Source: Nostoc sp. CHAB 5824 | Lineage (GTDB): Bacteria > Cyanobacteriota > Cyanobacteriia > Cyanobacteriales > Nostocaceae | Length of the DNA stretch: 64,000 bases | Direction: 5' to 3' | Assembly (NCBI RefSeq): GCF_020829665.1 | Contig: NZ_JAIVFT010000010.1 | Span: 1-64,000, forward strand | Shown here: piece by piece, positions 1 to 8,038 of the stretch | Numbering within the stretch: position 1 is the first letter of the stretch | Layout: every line of letters starts with the position of its first letter | Position numbers and translations under genes: made by a program | Notes under the pieces: model-generated | Database searches by the model: none | What the model saw: only the letters and a program-made list of their open reading frames with translations | What the model was told of the DNA's origin: nothing

Positions 1-1
1 C

Positions 2-169
2 ACAGAAAGATTGTGGACAATAGTAGATGAACCAATCGCCAATCAATCGTTTGCAACTCTTGATGATTTGGAAGAAGTTTTATTTGAGCGATGCCAATCT
101 CTGCTCCAACAGCAAGATTTGATTCAAAGATTAACTGGTTTTCATTGGTGGATTCAAATTGGAGTTTAA
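2..169 (+). CDS. IS630-type transposase, C-terminal end only (cut by window edge)
   Basis: An open frame enters from the left edge and ends at a TAA at 167-169. The roughly 55 visible residues contain ERLWTIVDEP, a DDLEEVLFERC helix and a terminal GFHWWIQIGV, which resemble the end of the IS630-family DDE endonucleases common in cyanobacteria, where the catalytic Glu sits in an ERLW-type helix. The N-terminus and the DD residues lie outside the window, so completeness cannot be judged. No terminal inverted repeat was recognised just downstream. Family assignment is from recall of similar proteins. Confidence 0.7.
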   Translation, partial: TERLWTIVDEPIANQSFATLDDLEEVLFERCQSLLQQQDLIQRLTGFHWWIQIGV

Positions 170-204
170 TCGTAACTAATTACCCGGACATGATATAAGT
201 CCCG

Positions 205-265
205 TTAATTACGAATTACGTAGCTTGCTTCTCGCCGGAGGCGAGTATTACAAATTACAAATTAC
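205..265. repeat. Dispersed hairpin repeat at a 3' gene end, copy 1
   Basis: AATTAC-type short repeats flank a perfect hairpin, CTCGCC-GGA-GGCGAG, at 231-245. A near-identical copy lies at 45384-45443. Here the right end of the repeat supplies the stop codon of the leftward acetyltransferase gene. Confidence 0.75.
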
Positions 266-767
266 CTCGATATTCCATAAACACTACGGGAACTCTGAGC
301 CACCTTTTAGCTAATTCCGAGAATCTAAATTTCTCCTTAAGCGAAGACTTGCCTCTTGTCCTGGAAAATTGTGGCAAGTCTTCAAAAGATATTGGCACAA
401 AGTCAAAGCGACTGTAAAACTTCGCCAATCGTTCACCTAAACATTCAAGATAAAGTGGTTGCGTTGCTGTATTAATCAAATGCTGCGTTAGCAAAGTACC
501 CAAACCGCGACCTCTCCAAGGTGATGCAACAACCAAACTACCAAGTTCTTGTGCCCCTGAGAAATTGCGTAGCTGTCCACAAGCTACCAGATTGCGTAGG
601 CTTTGCCCGCCGTAGGCATCGCATTCAATTACCCAAAATTGCTGCCAATTTAATTGGGTTGGGTCGAGTTTCGCTGAAAACACCAGCAATCGAATCGACC
701 ACTTATCCGTAGAAGTTGCTTTGCGAAGCATACACCCAGATGGTAACGATAGATTGCTCTGATTCAT
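255..767 (-). CDS. GNAT-family N-acetyltransferase
   Basis: A 170-residue protein with the GNAT acetyl-CoA-binding signature around residues 80-95 (SPWRGRGLGTLLTQHL, matching R/Q-x-x-G-x-G/A) followed by a C-terminal strand (FYSRFDFVPISF). It would transfer an acetyl group from acetyl-CoA to an unknown amine and should be cytosolic. Residues about 49-58 (DAYGGQSLRN) are the translation of a 29-bp dispersed cyanobacterial repeat at 594-622, inserted in frame upstream of the acetyl-CoA loop. It is transcribed alone, leftward, towards the IS630 remnant. The ATG at 767 is the only good start seen. The family is clear; the substrate is unknown. Confidence 0.8.
   Translation of the reverse strand: MNQSNLSLPSGCMLRKATSTDKWSIRLLVFSAKLDPTQLNWQQFWVIECDAYGGQSLRNLVACGQLRNFSGAQELGSLVVASPWRGRGLGTLLTQHLINTATQPLYLECLGERLAKFYSRFDFVPISFEDLPQFSRTRGKSSLKEKFRFSELAKRWLRVPVVFMEYRGNL
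594..622. repeat. Dispersed short repeat inside a coding region (copy a)
   Basis: A 29-bp palindromic-type repeat starting GCGTAGGC and ending GGCATCGC. Related copies lie at 1391-1420, 18380-18407, 18817-18849 and 61153-61182. This copy is translated inside the GNAT gene without breaking the frame. Confidence 0.75.
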
Positions 768-1036
768 TAATTACACAATGATTAGTTTGTATCACAATCA
801 TCACATCATATTATTCACCTAGTACAGGTCGGCGGTAATAAACCTCCCTTAACCATAGAAAGCGCTGTAAGGTTAAAAAACTCTACATTTCTGAATTTTT
901 ATCAGTATACATGAGTAGTACTAAACAATACTTTTGATAGAGGTAGAAATCAGCCATAACTATATCTGGATAGATGCACTCACACTGTTAATCTTCTTAA
1001 GATAATACCAACAATAAAATTATTAGGAATGTAATA

Positions 1037-1228
1037 ATGTCTGAACCACAAAAAGCTGGTAGCCAAGAAAATACACCCAGTTCTGGTAATTACGAAACCA
1101 CTCTTGACGAAAGTCAGCGCAAAACTGGCGATGATGAAAAGAGTGATGCTAAACCCACTGCCACACCAGAAGCACCAGAAAATGATTCTGTAGCAGGTAG
1201 CCCCAATCAGGGAACTGAGTCACGTTAA
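1037..1228 (+). CDS. Small acidic, probably disordered protein
   Basis: A 63-residue frame with ATG at 1037. It is rich in Glu, Asp, Ser, Thr, Pro, Asn and Gln, with almost no hydrophobic residues and no Cys or Trp, so it is predicted to be intrinsically disordered. No domain is recognised. A weak AGGAA lies upstream of the ATG. The composition resembles short cyanobacterial hypothetical proteins of unknown role. It stands alone between an AT-rich 270-bp spacer and a 430-bp spacer. Function unknown; coding status plausible but not certain. Confidence 0.5.
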   Translation: MSEPQKAGSQENTPSSGNYETTLDESQRKTGDDEKSDAKPTATPEAPENDSVAGSPNQGTESR

Positions 1229-1661
1229 TTGGTTTTAAGTTTGCCAAGTTTCAATAATCTACTTGGGTTTTTCTAGTAAACCCGATTTACAAAACTTTGA
1301 GTGGATAGTTGTGGTTTATATCACGATTATCCACTCATTTTTGTTGTGTGAGAATCGTTTTTAGGGAGGATAGGGGCTAGTGTGATAAGTGCGTAGGCGC
1401 AGCCCACCATAGGCTATCGCTTTAGTACAATCTTAAGGAGAAATCATTTATCCTTAGAAATCTGCTAAACTTCACGATTCTTAATTATGTCAGCTTACTC
1501 CTGTGGCTGACAGAAGTCACATAATCCAATAGGCTGATCTTAAAGTGGTAATTTTTCATAAAGCTCATCTGCACCAAAAGGCAGGCTTCGTTGTTTAGCA
1601 CTTTTGGATTGTTGCTTATCCTCTCTCATCACTTAGTCATTAATAGCTACCTATACAGAAA
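1229..1661. other. Intergenic region with one degenerate dispersed repeat
   Basis: No gene is seen. A degenerate copy of the GCGTAGGC...GCTATCGC dispersed repeat lies at 1391-1420. The rest is AT-rich with no clear promoter or RNA. Confidence 0.5.
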
Positions 1662-2037
1662 ATGACCCTGAAAATCGTTCAGAACTTTGATGGCAATTTC
1701 ACTCTTGAAGCACAAGCTCAAGAAACCCTATTCAATTTATTGACCAGCGAGGCTTTCTTAAACCAAATTCGTCAACAGTTGCGGTGTGAGCAAGTTAAAT
1801 TTACAGAATTACTTTTCCAACCAGTTCCTTACAGTTTAACTACCACTAAAGGAATGCCAGCAGAATTTGAAAAGTATCATGAATCTGATGAATATGCCAT
1901 TATCAACGTTCCACCAAATTTCATGTTTAGTGCTAAGATTTTTAAACCCAGTCGCCTTTGTGCAATTTACCAAAAAACAAGTAGATAACGGTAATTTTAA
2001 AGATAGTTTTTCCCTAATTAGCAATTCTCAATTTTGA
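1662..2037 (+). pseudogene. Unknown conserved-looking protein, apparently frameshifted near its C-terminus
   Basis: The frame opening at ATG 1662 runs 108 residues to a stop at 1986-1988. From about 1948 the next frame gives a smoother continuation (PVAFVQFTKKQVDNGNF...) that stops at 2035-2037. This suggests a single-base change in the T/A/C homopolymer runs at about 1938-1949. If repaired, the protein is about 124 residues, mostly alpha/beta in composition, with no signal peptide or membrane segment. No family is recognised. It lies 29 bp upstream of the GIY-YIG gene and may be cotranscribed with it. It could also be a sequencing indel, or the 108-residue product may be genuine. Confidence 0.45.
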
Positions 2038-2066
2038 AGACAAATAGTAAGTTTAATATTTGATGT

Positions 2067-2615
2067 ATGGCTCTTGAAACGAATCTTTCTTCTTTGGCAA
2101 CTCTGGAATACATTCCTTATATTGACGATCGCGGCCAATTACCCGAACAATTTCAAGGTAAAATCGGGGTATATGCTATCTTTGACCAAGAAAAAGTGCT
2201 GCAATTTGTAGGATATTCCCGTGATGTTTACCTCAGCCTCAAACAGCATTTAGTCCGTCAGCCACAGCAATGCTATTGGGTCAAAGTTCAAACTATTGAA
2301 CGCCCTAGTCGCACAATTTTAGAAAATACTGAAAATGCTTGGATTGCTGAAAATGGCAGTGTGCCTTGGGGAAATGGGGATCAAAAGGAAAAATGGACTC
2401 ATCCCATTGATGTTAAAGTGCTAATGACACCTGAAGAACAAGCAAATTATCAAAATCCAGCTAATGATGAATTAGCACAAATAAAAATTATTAAAAATGT
2501 GGCGCGGAGAGTAGAAGCAGAAATATCAACGCAATTGTTAGAAGTGCGTGGTTTACAAATGCAAATTCGTTTCAATCCGAAATTGAAAGAAGAAGGTTTA
2601 CTAGATTTGAAATAA
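2067..2615 (+). CDS. GIY-YIG-domain protein
   Basis: A 182-residue protein with a GIY-YIG-like core at residues about 33-53: GVYAIFD for GIY, then QFVGYSRDVYLSLKQHL in the position of YIG and the following helix. The rest has charged helices (EQANYQNPANDELAQIKII) and a C-terminal LQMQIRFNPKLKEEGLLDLK-like tail. Cyanobacterial and plastid relatives are annotated as GIY-YIG nuclease-family proteins, usually without a known target. The metal-binding Glu cannot be assigned with certainty, so catalytic activity is not assured. ATG at 2067 begins the conserved reading. No partner genes beyond the small frame upstream. Confidence 0.7.
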   Translation: MALETNLSSLATLEYIPYIDDRGQLPEQFQGKIGVYAIFDQEKVLQFVGYSRDVYLSLKQHLVRQPQQCYWVKVQTIERPSRTILENTENAWIAENGSVPWGNGDQKEKWTHPIDVKVLMTPEEQANYQNPANDELAQIKIIKNVARRVEAEISTQLLEVRGLQMQIRFNPKLKEEGLLDLK

Positions 2616-2626
2616 AGGGTTAAAAA

Positions 2627-2757
2627 TTCAGCACTCAGGAGTCAGAAGTCAGAATTTATAAAAGATTTGATATCACAAATACATTCATCTCTTCAACTTA
2701 TCTCCTGATCTTTCCACTATTCTGACTCCTGTATTCTGGCTCCTGAATTCTTACAAT
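2627..2757. repeat. Fold-back short-tandem-repeat element
   Basis: Heptamer-like units (AGTCAGA) at 2627-2657 reappear as reverse complements at about 2720-2752 (TCTGACTCC, CTGGCTCCTGAATT), leaving an AT-rich centre. The two arms could fold into an imperfect hairpin between the GIY-YIG and kinase genes. Short heptameric repeats of this type are common in heterocystous cyanobacteria. Confidence 0.55.
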
Positions 2758-2807
2758 GAAGGTAGTTTTGGGGAAAACTATAGACATGAATATTGTTTAT
2801 AATCTCC

Positions 2808-4265
2808 ATGACAATACAGCTGCTAAACGATCGCTATCAAGTTATCCGCACACTGGGCGCTGGTGGGTTTGGTGAAACTTATCTAGCTGAAGATACCTAT
2901 ATGCCTTCAAAGCGCCGTTGTGTGGTTAAACAGTTAAGACCGATTCACAACAATTCCCAAATTTACCAGTTAGTGCAAGAGAGGTTTCAACGTGAAGCAG
3001 CTATTTTAGAAGAACTCGGTGGCGCAAATGACCAAATTCCAGCATTGTATGCCTACTTTTCCTCAGGCGGACAATTTTACTTAGTTCAGGAGTGGATTGA
3101 AGGCGATACCCTAACTGGAAAAGTTCAAACGCAGGGACTATTTAGTGAAGGCGCTGTCCAGGAATTATTCATGAATTTATTACCCATCCTGGATTACGTT
3201 CACTCCAAGCATATCGTTCACCGCGATATTAAACCGGATAACATTATTGTGCGTCATCGGGACGGTAAACCTGTGCTGATTGATTTTGGCGCTGTGCGGG
3301 AGTCGATGGGAACAGTAGTAAATTCTCAAGGCAATCCTACCAGCTCAATTGTAATTGGTACACCGGGCTATATGCCAAGTGAACAAGCCGCAGGTAGACC
3401 AGTTTATTCGAGTGATTTATACAGTTTAGGAATGACGGTAATTTATTTACTGACTGGTAAACAGGGGCAACAACTAGAAACGGATTCCCAGACGGGTGAA
3501 ATTGTGTGGCGACAGTATGTCAGTCATGTTAGCCCAATTATGGCAGGAGTGATCGATAAAGCGATCGCTTATCATCCGCGCGATCGCTACCCCACAGCCA
3601 GAGCAATGCTGGATACCTTGCAGAGCATAGCAAATCCAATTCCACCGACGCAACCCCTCTTGACCCAACCGACTGTAGTTTCTGCACCCCCACCTCAGAC
3701 AGTGCCTGTCAAACCACAGTCTACCCCTCAAGGTAATAGTCAGAATAATATCCTCATCGGTAGTTTGATTGCGGGTGGGCTAATCGGTGCATCTGTGATT
3801 ATTAGCCAGGTTTTAACAAAACCTTCTCAATCTACAGCAGACAAAACGGTGTTACCTTCAGAAACACCGACAACTGTCACCAGCCCCGTGATAGAAACTC
3901 CTAAATTTATACCAACCACCCCATTTCCAACTCAATCTACATCTTCGGTAAATACAATATCGCCAGCTACTACCACGGCTGCCAGCACTTATTTTTGGCT
4001 TTCTCAAAGACTTGTAACTGATACAGATTTGGATGGTAAAGACGGTTTTGAACTAGATATTATGCGAAATTCGATTTTTGCCAGTCACGGTCGCCGTTTT
4101 GATACTCCTGAATTACAAGATTACTTTAATAAGCAACCTTGGTATCGCCCTATATATTCACCAAAAGCATTTCCACCTAAATTGCTGTCAAAATTAGAGC
4201 AACAGAATGTAGAGTCTATCAGCAAATATCAAGATCGTTACGGCTTGAGATATTTTAAGAAATAA
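2808..4265 (+). CDS. Serine/threonine protein kinase with C-terminal YARHG domain
   Basis: A Hanks-type kinase of 485 residues. The glycine loop GAGGFG is at residues 17-22, the catalytic Lys at 41 (VVKQL), HRDIKPDN near 137 and IDFGA near 160, followed by a GTPGYMPSEQ activation segment. A Pro/Thr/Gln-rich linker leads to one membrane segment near residues 315-337, and the end carries a YARHG domain (RNSIFASHGRRF, near 418-432), a short module often fused to bacterial kinases and thought to act outside the cell. This implies a membrane receptor kinase. ATG 2808 is preferred to a TTG at 2793 because it starts just before the conserved LLNDRYQVIRTLG. Confidence 0.92.
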   Translation: MTIQLLNDRYQVIRTLGAGGFGETYLAEDTYMPSKRRCVVKQLRPIHNNSQIYQLVQERFQREAAILEELGGANDQIPALYAYFSSGGQFYLVQEWIEGDTLTGKVQTQGLFSEGAVQELFMNLLPILDYVHSKHIVHRDIKPDNIIVRHRDGKPVLIDFGAVRESMGTVVNSQGNPTSSIVIGTPGYMPSEQAAGRPVYSSDLYSLGMTVIYLLTGKQGQQLETDSQTGEIVWRQYVSHVSPIMAGVIDKAIAYHPRDRYPTARAMLDTLQSIANPIPPTQPLLTQPTVVSAPPPQTVPVKPQSTPQGNSQNNILIGSLIAGGLIGASVIISQVLTKPSQSTADKTVLPSETPTTVTSPVIETPKFIPTTPFPTQSTSSVNTISPATTTAASTYFWLSQRLVTDTDLDGKDGFELDIMRNSIFASHGRRFDTPELQDYFNKQPWYRPIYSPKAFPPKLLSKLEQQNVESISKYQDRYGLRYFKK

Positions 4266-4905
4266 GATTTTTATAATTATACCACTTTACAAAATATTTG
4301 ATATGTATTCGTCGGGACATATAGGATTACGCCCTGACACACGATGCATTTATTACAAATATTCTTGTAAATGCTATACTTAATAAATATATTAGCTTGG
4401 GCTTATCAAAGGATTTATTGCTACTTATTAGATAATATCTAGGTTCGCTAGTGTAACATACCGGGCAGATTCCTAGATATTTAATAGCCTAAAATCACTG
4501 GATATTAGAAGCTAATTCTAGCGAAGTCTATATGGAGTCAGAGCTAAACTGTTTTTTTATTCCCCAAAGTCCATCTCTAGATACTAGGCAATTTGAGAAC
4601 TAGGCATTTATATTTCATATATAAAATTGCTATCTCTAAGATTAGCAATCCATAAGTTAAAGAAATGCCATTTTTATATTTTCTTTGTTATTTTGTATTT
4701 AACGGGACAGTTCTTCTTGATTTGGTGGGCTTAAATAACAATTAGTTAAACCATTTCCTCCCAAAGATGCATGTAAATTGTTTGCCTTGTGCTTATTTTC
4801 CTTCCTAATTTACAAGCACAATGCAAATTGACCAGACAGATTACATGCTAATATTCCAAATCGGCATAATTGTTCATCTACACAAGGAAAACCTTGCCTA
4901 CCACT
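4266..4905. other. AT-rich intergenic region, nothing recognised
   Basis: About 640 bp between the kinase and the nitrogenase-domain gene. No ORF of coding character, RNA, terminator or repeat array was recognised. It is long enough to hold promoter and regulatory sites for the next gene. Confidence 0.4.
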
Positions 4906-5265
4906 ATGCTTAAAACAATTAATCAGCGTATTTTTCTGCCTGCTTTTATTAGCCCTTTAGAAGAAAAGAATCAAACAGGTAGTAAAAAGCATTTTGCTAG
5001 ACCTAAATTAGATTTACTGCAACCATTACGTCAATGGCTGGACAAAATTGAGATTCAGAATCGGAAATTAGCCAAATTTATTGCTAAACTGATTCCTGCC
5101 CAATGTCCATTTGAGCGCGATATCATGCTTTTTGGTCGCAAAATAGGTCACATTCCGCCAATGTGCAAGCTCAATCCGCTTTATAACGAACTTGTCTACT
5201 TGCGTTTTCGCGCTTTGTGTTATCTAGTAGATCAGTGTGGAGAGGATATTCAATCCTACTGCTGA
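4906..5265 (+). CDS. Mo-dependent nitrogenase C-terminal domain protein
   Basis: A 119-residue protein. Its C-terminal two thirds match the Mo-dependent nitrogenase C-terminal domain family (Mo-nitro_C): IPAQCPFERDI, LFGRKIGHIPPMCKLNPLY, then LVYLRFRALCYLVD. Small stand-alone members are typical of nitrogen-fixing and other filamentous cyanobacteria; the role is not established, and the name comes from occurrence near nif genes. No other nif gene is in this window. Two conserved Cys (PAQC, PPMC) could bind a metal or pair. ATG 4906, preceded by AAGGAA, is preferred over an upstream TTG at 4870. Confidence 0.85.
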   Translation: MLKTINQRIFLPAFISPLEEKNQTGSKKHFARPKLDLLQPLRQWLDKIEIQNRKLAKFIAKLIPAQCPFERDIMLFGRKIGHIPPMCKLNPLYNELVYLRFRALCYLVDQCGEDIQSYC

Positions 5266-5287
5266 ACATAACTAGAGAAATCACAAT

Positions 5288-5561
5288 ATGGAAATTAAAA
5301 TTGAGCATCAACCTAAAACTTGAACGCCTCAATGAATTGGGTGTCTATAAATGGGAAATTTGGAAAAAGGAAGTTTCAAAATTTCCTTGGACTTATGATT
5401 CTCAAGAAACATGCTACTTTTTGGAAGGTGATGTAGTTGTTACTCCTAATGGTGGACAGCCAGTGCAAATGGGGAAAGGCGATTTGGTTATTTTTCCCGC
5501 TGGCATGTTTTGCACCTGGGAAATTACAAAGGACGTGAAAAAACATTATTACTTTGATTAG
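5288..5561 (+). pseudogene. Cupin-domain protein (DUF861 type) with a frameshift
   Basis: ATG 5288 opens MEIKIEHQPK and then hits TGA at 5321. Skipping one base in the AAAA run at 5315-5318 joins it to the long downstream frame: LERLNELGVYKWEIW, FPWTYDSQETCYFLEGDVVV, GDLVIFPAGMFCTWEI and a terminal KHYYFD. That is a complete small cupin of about 90 residues of the (S)-ureidoglycine aminohydrolase/DUF861 type, with the beta-barrel metal-site region around ETCYFLEGD. The start lies 22 bp after the nitrogenase-domain gene, so the two probably form an operon. Either the gene is newly inactivated or the extra A is a sequence error; a shorter product from an internal TTG is possible. Confidence 0.75.
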
Positions 5562-5844
5562 TCAATAGAAAAGATTGATCCCCGTTATCTACTTGATGAT
5601 CCACAATACCAACATCTCGTAATTCAATTTGGATTTCTACTATAAGGGGTTCGCAGCGATTGTCGTAGGATAAAGTGGCAGAATCGGTAAATTGCTTATA
5701 TCCATATCTGTCGAAACTTGTTGCGACTTGATCCCTTAAACAATATTCATAGAAATAAAGAGTTTCATTCCCTCCAAATTTTGCAGAAAATTCTCGCCAG
5801 ATTGGTGGTTGATAACTAAAAATGTGAAAGCCATAGATCCCCGA
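5524..5844 (-). pseudogene. Unidentified coding-like fragment without a start codon
   Basis: On the minus strand, 106 codons are free of stops from just after a TAG at 5845-5847 to a TAA at 5524-5526. The reading looks protein-like (GFHIFSYQPPIWREF, GGNETLYFYEYCLRD, CEPLIVEIQIELRDVG). There is no ATG, and the upstream end coincides with a dispersed hairpin repeat at 5836-5866, as if the N-terminus had been replaced. The end overlaps the cupin gene on the other strand. Family not recognised; it may be a gene remnant or a chance open frame. Confidence 0.35.
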
Positions 5845-5866
5845 CTACTTTGAGAAGCTGGGGATC
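5836..5866. repeat. Dispersed 31-bp hairpin repeat, copy 1
   Basis: An imperfect inverted repeat beginning and ending GATCCCC/GGGGATC. A perfect version of the same 31-bp element lies at 45328-45358. Probably a dispersed cyanobacterial repeat that can act as a stem-loop in transcripts. Confidence 0.7.
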
Positions 5867-5887
5867 TTATTATTGAAATTTATCATA

Positions 5888-5929
5888 GCGATGTCTACGA
5901 CAAGCCACTTCTCTACGAGAGGCTACGCC
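5888..5929. repeat. Dispersed short repeat, variant form
   Basis: Starts GCGATGTCTACGAC and ends CTCTACGAGAGGCTACGCC. It joins two common cyanobacterial repeat motifs (GTCTACGAC and CTCTACGAGA). Intergenic, upstream of the creatininase-family gene. Confidence 0.6.
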
Positions 5930-6026
5930 ACCACAAAAAATCTAGAGAGTTCATAATCATGTTAGTGGGAGTTTCACAGAAAAAGGTTTCGTCCCACCGC
6001 AATTTTATTGAGGAAAATCATCAAAA

Positions 6027-6773
6027 ATGTTACTGCATTTAAGTACTTGGCAAGAAGTCGAAGCTTATTTACAGCAGTCAAAAGGGATTATTTTCCCTAT
6101 TGGTTCCACAGAACAACATGGGCCAACGGGGTTAATTGGCACTGATGCCATTTGTGCAGAAGCGATCGCAGCTGGTGTAGGTGATGCAACTCAAGCGATC
6201 GTTGGCCCTACAATCAATGTGGGCATGGCACTGCACCATACTGCTTTTCCTGGCTCAATCAGTCTGCGTCCCAGCACTTTAATTCAAGTAGTGCGAGATT
6301 ATGTAACTTGTTTAGCCAAAGCTGGTTTTAGCAAGTTCTACTTTATTAACGGACATGGTGGTAATATCGCCACCCTGAAAGCCGCTTTTTCAGAAACTTA
6401 CGCGCATTTAGAAGATTTGCAGATTCCCAATGCTCAACATGTGCAATGTCAAGTGGCAAACTGGTTTATGTGCGGTTCTGTATATAAGCTAGCTAAAGAA
6501 TTATATGGGGATCAAGAAGGTTCTCATGCAACGCCAAGTGAAGTAGCACTCACCCAGTACGTTTATCCAAATGCGATTAAGCAAGCATATCTTTCACCAG
6601 AAGTTGCAAGCGGACATCGGATTTATAGCGCTGCTGACTTTCGAGTACGTTATCCAGATGGGCGTATGGGATCAAATCCGGCTTTAGCAACGCCTGAACA
6701 TGGTAAGCAATTTTATGACTTGGCGGTGAAAGAACTTAGCAGTGGGTATTTGGAATTTGTGAACGCTGAGTAA
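6027..6773 (+). CDS. Creatininase-family (creatinine amidohydrolase-like) protein
   Basis: A 248-residue metal-dependent amidohydrolase-fold protein. Family metal ligands are visible: E29 and H31 in GSTEQHGP, D40 in GTDA, then HHTAFPGSISL and NGHGGN, with a late EGSHATPSE. The length fits the family (about 240-260). Members hydrolyse creatinine or act on formylated pyrimidines, peptides or cofactor precursors, so the substrate cannot be named. ATG 6027 starts directly before the conserved strand. The gene stands alone; the preceding 460 bp hold repeats and a gene fragment. A small hairpin lies after the stop. Confidence 0.85.
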   Translation: MLLHLSTWQEVEAYLQQSKGIIFPIGSTEQHGPTGLIGTDAICAEAIAAGVGDATQAIVGPTINVGMALHHTAFPGSISLRPSTLIQVVRDYVTCLAKAGFSKFYFINGHGGNIATLKAAFSETYAHLEDLQIPNAQHVQCQVANWFMCGSVYKLAKELYGDQEGSHATPSEVALTQYVYPNAIKQAYLSPEVASGHRIYSAADFRVRYPDGRMGSNPALATPEHGKQFYDLAVKELSSGYLEFVNAE

Positions 6774-6793
6774 AAGTCATGGAAAGAGATTGT

Positions 6794-6819
6794 AGAGATG
6801 CGAGTAAAATTGCGTCTCT
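6794..6819. terminator. Stem-loop after the creatininase-family gene
   Basis: AGAGATGC at 6794-6801 pairs with GCGTCTCT at 6812-6819 (8 bp, one G-T). There is no clear T-run, so it may be a repeat-derived stem-loop between convergent genes and not a strict intrinsic terminator. Confidence 0.4.
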
Positions 6820-6859
6820 GCACAAAATATCTTGAAAATAGTTATGCTCAATCCTCCTT

Positions 6860-7498
6860 TTACTGAAACTGGTTCAATAACCAAGCTCCAACTTCAGATT
6901 GATTTATTTCACGGCTACGGCGTAAAGCTTCTTCTAAAGTAGACATCGCCAGCCCAGGCAATACCTGTGATTCACGTATACGTCTACTGCCTTGATCTGC
7001 GATCGCATAAGCGATAATTTGGGCATTTTGTACATCTACTACACAGTATTCAGCAACGCCTAATTCTTCGTAGAGCGATCGCTTTGTACCTAAATCATCC
7101 AATAGAGATGTTTTTGCAATTTCAATCACTAAATCTGGTGCAGGATAGCGATCAAGGTTGACAATTCCTGTACCTGCTGGGATCGTTTGGGCGCGTTCTC
7201 TGAGATAATACGCCACATCGGGCTGACAATCCTGAACACCAGTTTTACGAAAGGTGGTTGTGTCTAGACCTGTGGCTAGAATCCCCTTAATGGTCGCAAA
7301 TAGAGTCACTGCAAAAATAATTACAACATGGTCTTTACCATGATCGAAACTAACTGGTGGCATTTCCAGCCTCATGTGTCCTTTGTAGTAATAGCTTTTT
7401 CCCTTCTCGTTGAGTAAGCTAGCGACTATCTGCTCATACTCCTCCCAAGAAGTGTAAATCCATGTATTTGTGGGTAACTGGGTTTGTAAATCACTCAT
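6860..7498 (-). CDS. Uma2-family putative PD-(D/E)XK endonuclease
   Basis: A 212-residue protein of the Uma2 (DUF820) family, which is greatly expanded in cyanobacteria. The nuclease core is visible: QPDVAYYL, then PDLVIEIAKTS (the PD...E-x-K-type strand), followed by KRSLYEELGVAEYCVVD. The N-terminus begins with the typical TSWEEYEQIVASL. The fold predicts DNA cleavage, but family members are mostly uncharacterised and are often linked to mobile DNA. Start at ATG 7498. A second Uma2 protein is at 59657-60229, clearly divergent in sequence. The gene is monocistronic and its promoter side faces the 42-bp repeat array. Confidence 0.88.
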   Translation of the reverse strand: MSDLQTQLPTNTWIYTSWEEYEQIVASLLNEKGKSYYYKGHMRLEMPPVSFDHGKDHVVIIFAVTLFATIKGILATGLDTTTFRKTGVQDCQPDVAYYLRERAQTIPAGTGIVNLDRYPAPDLVIEIAKTSLLDDLGTKRSLYEELGVAEYCVVDVQNAQIIAYAIADQGSRRIRESQVLPGLAMSTLEEALRRSREINQSEVGAWLLNQFQ

Positions 7499-7667
7499 TG
7501 TCTAACCCTCCCGCCAAAAGGAAAACTTTTGTTTCTCGGCAAAGTCAAAATTTGCTTGGGTTTCTTGACTTCCACAATAGTATATGACGTGAATATATGC
7601 CGTGTTGGGATAATTCTATTGAATTGACTCCATACATTCTCAGCTTTTACTGATTAGAACATCAAAA

Positions 7668-7937
7668 TTGAGCCTCTGAACTCGGAAGTTCGACCTTTTT
7701 ACTCAAACGTTGAGCCTTTGAACTCAGAACTTCCACCTTTTTACTCAAACGTTGAGCCTTTGAACTCAGAACTTCCACCTTTTTACTCGAACATTGAGCC
7801 TCTGAACTCGGAAGTTCCACCTTTTTACTCAAACGTTGAGCCTTTGAACTCGGAAGTTCCACCTTTTTACTCGAACATTGAGCCTCTGAACTCGGAAGTT
7901 CCACCTTTTTACTCGAACGTTGAGCTTCTGAACTCCA
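7668..7937. repeat. Tandem array of a 42-bp (2 x 21) repeat, about 6.5 copies
   Basis: The unit reads GAGCCTTTGAACTCGGAAGT followed by TCCACCTTTTTACTCAAACG and TT. Copies differ by a few substitutions, in two subtypes (CAAACGTT and CGAACATT). Each unit divides into two 21-bp halves, one of which, read in reverse, nearly matches the 21-bp unit of the array at 16423-16655. Being a multiple of three, it leaves frames open on both strands, but no start context or gene is evident. Confidence 0.9.
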
Positions 7938-8038
7938 ATAATTAAGCTCAGAACTCGGAATGTCGTGCTTTTAACTCCAACATCTAAGTTCTGAAGCTCA
8001 CACGTTGTACCTTTGAGGTACAACTACCGACTTATTTT

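Noticed and set aside
7662..7945. Open frames on both strands across the 42-bp array
   Set aside because: The openness comes from the period being a multiple of three; there is no ribosome site and no domain.
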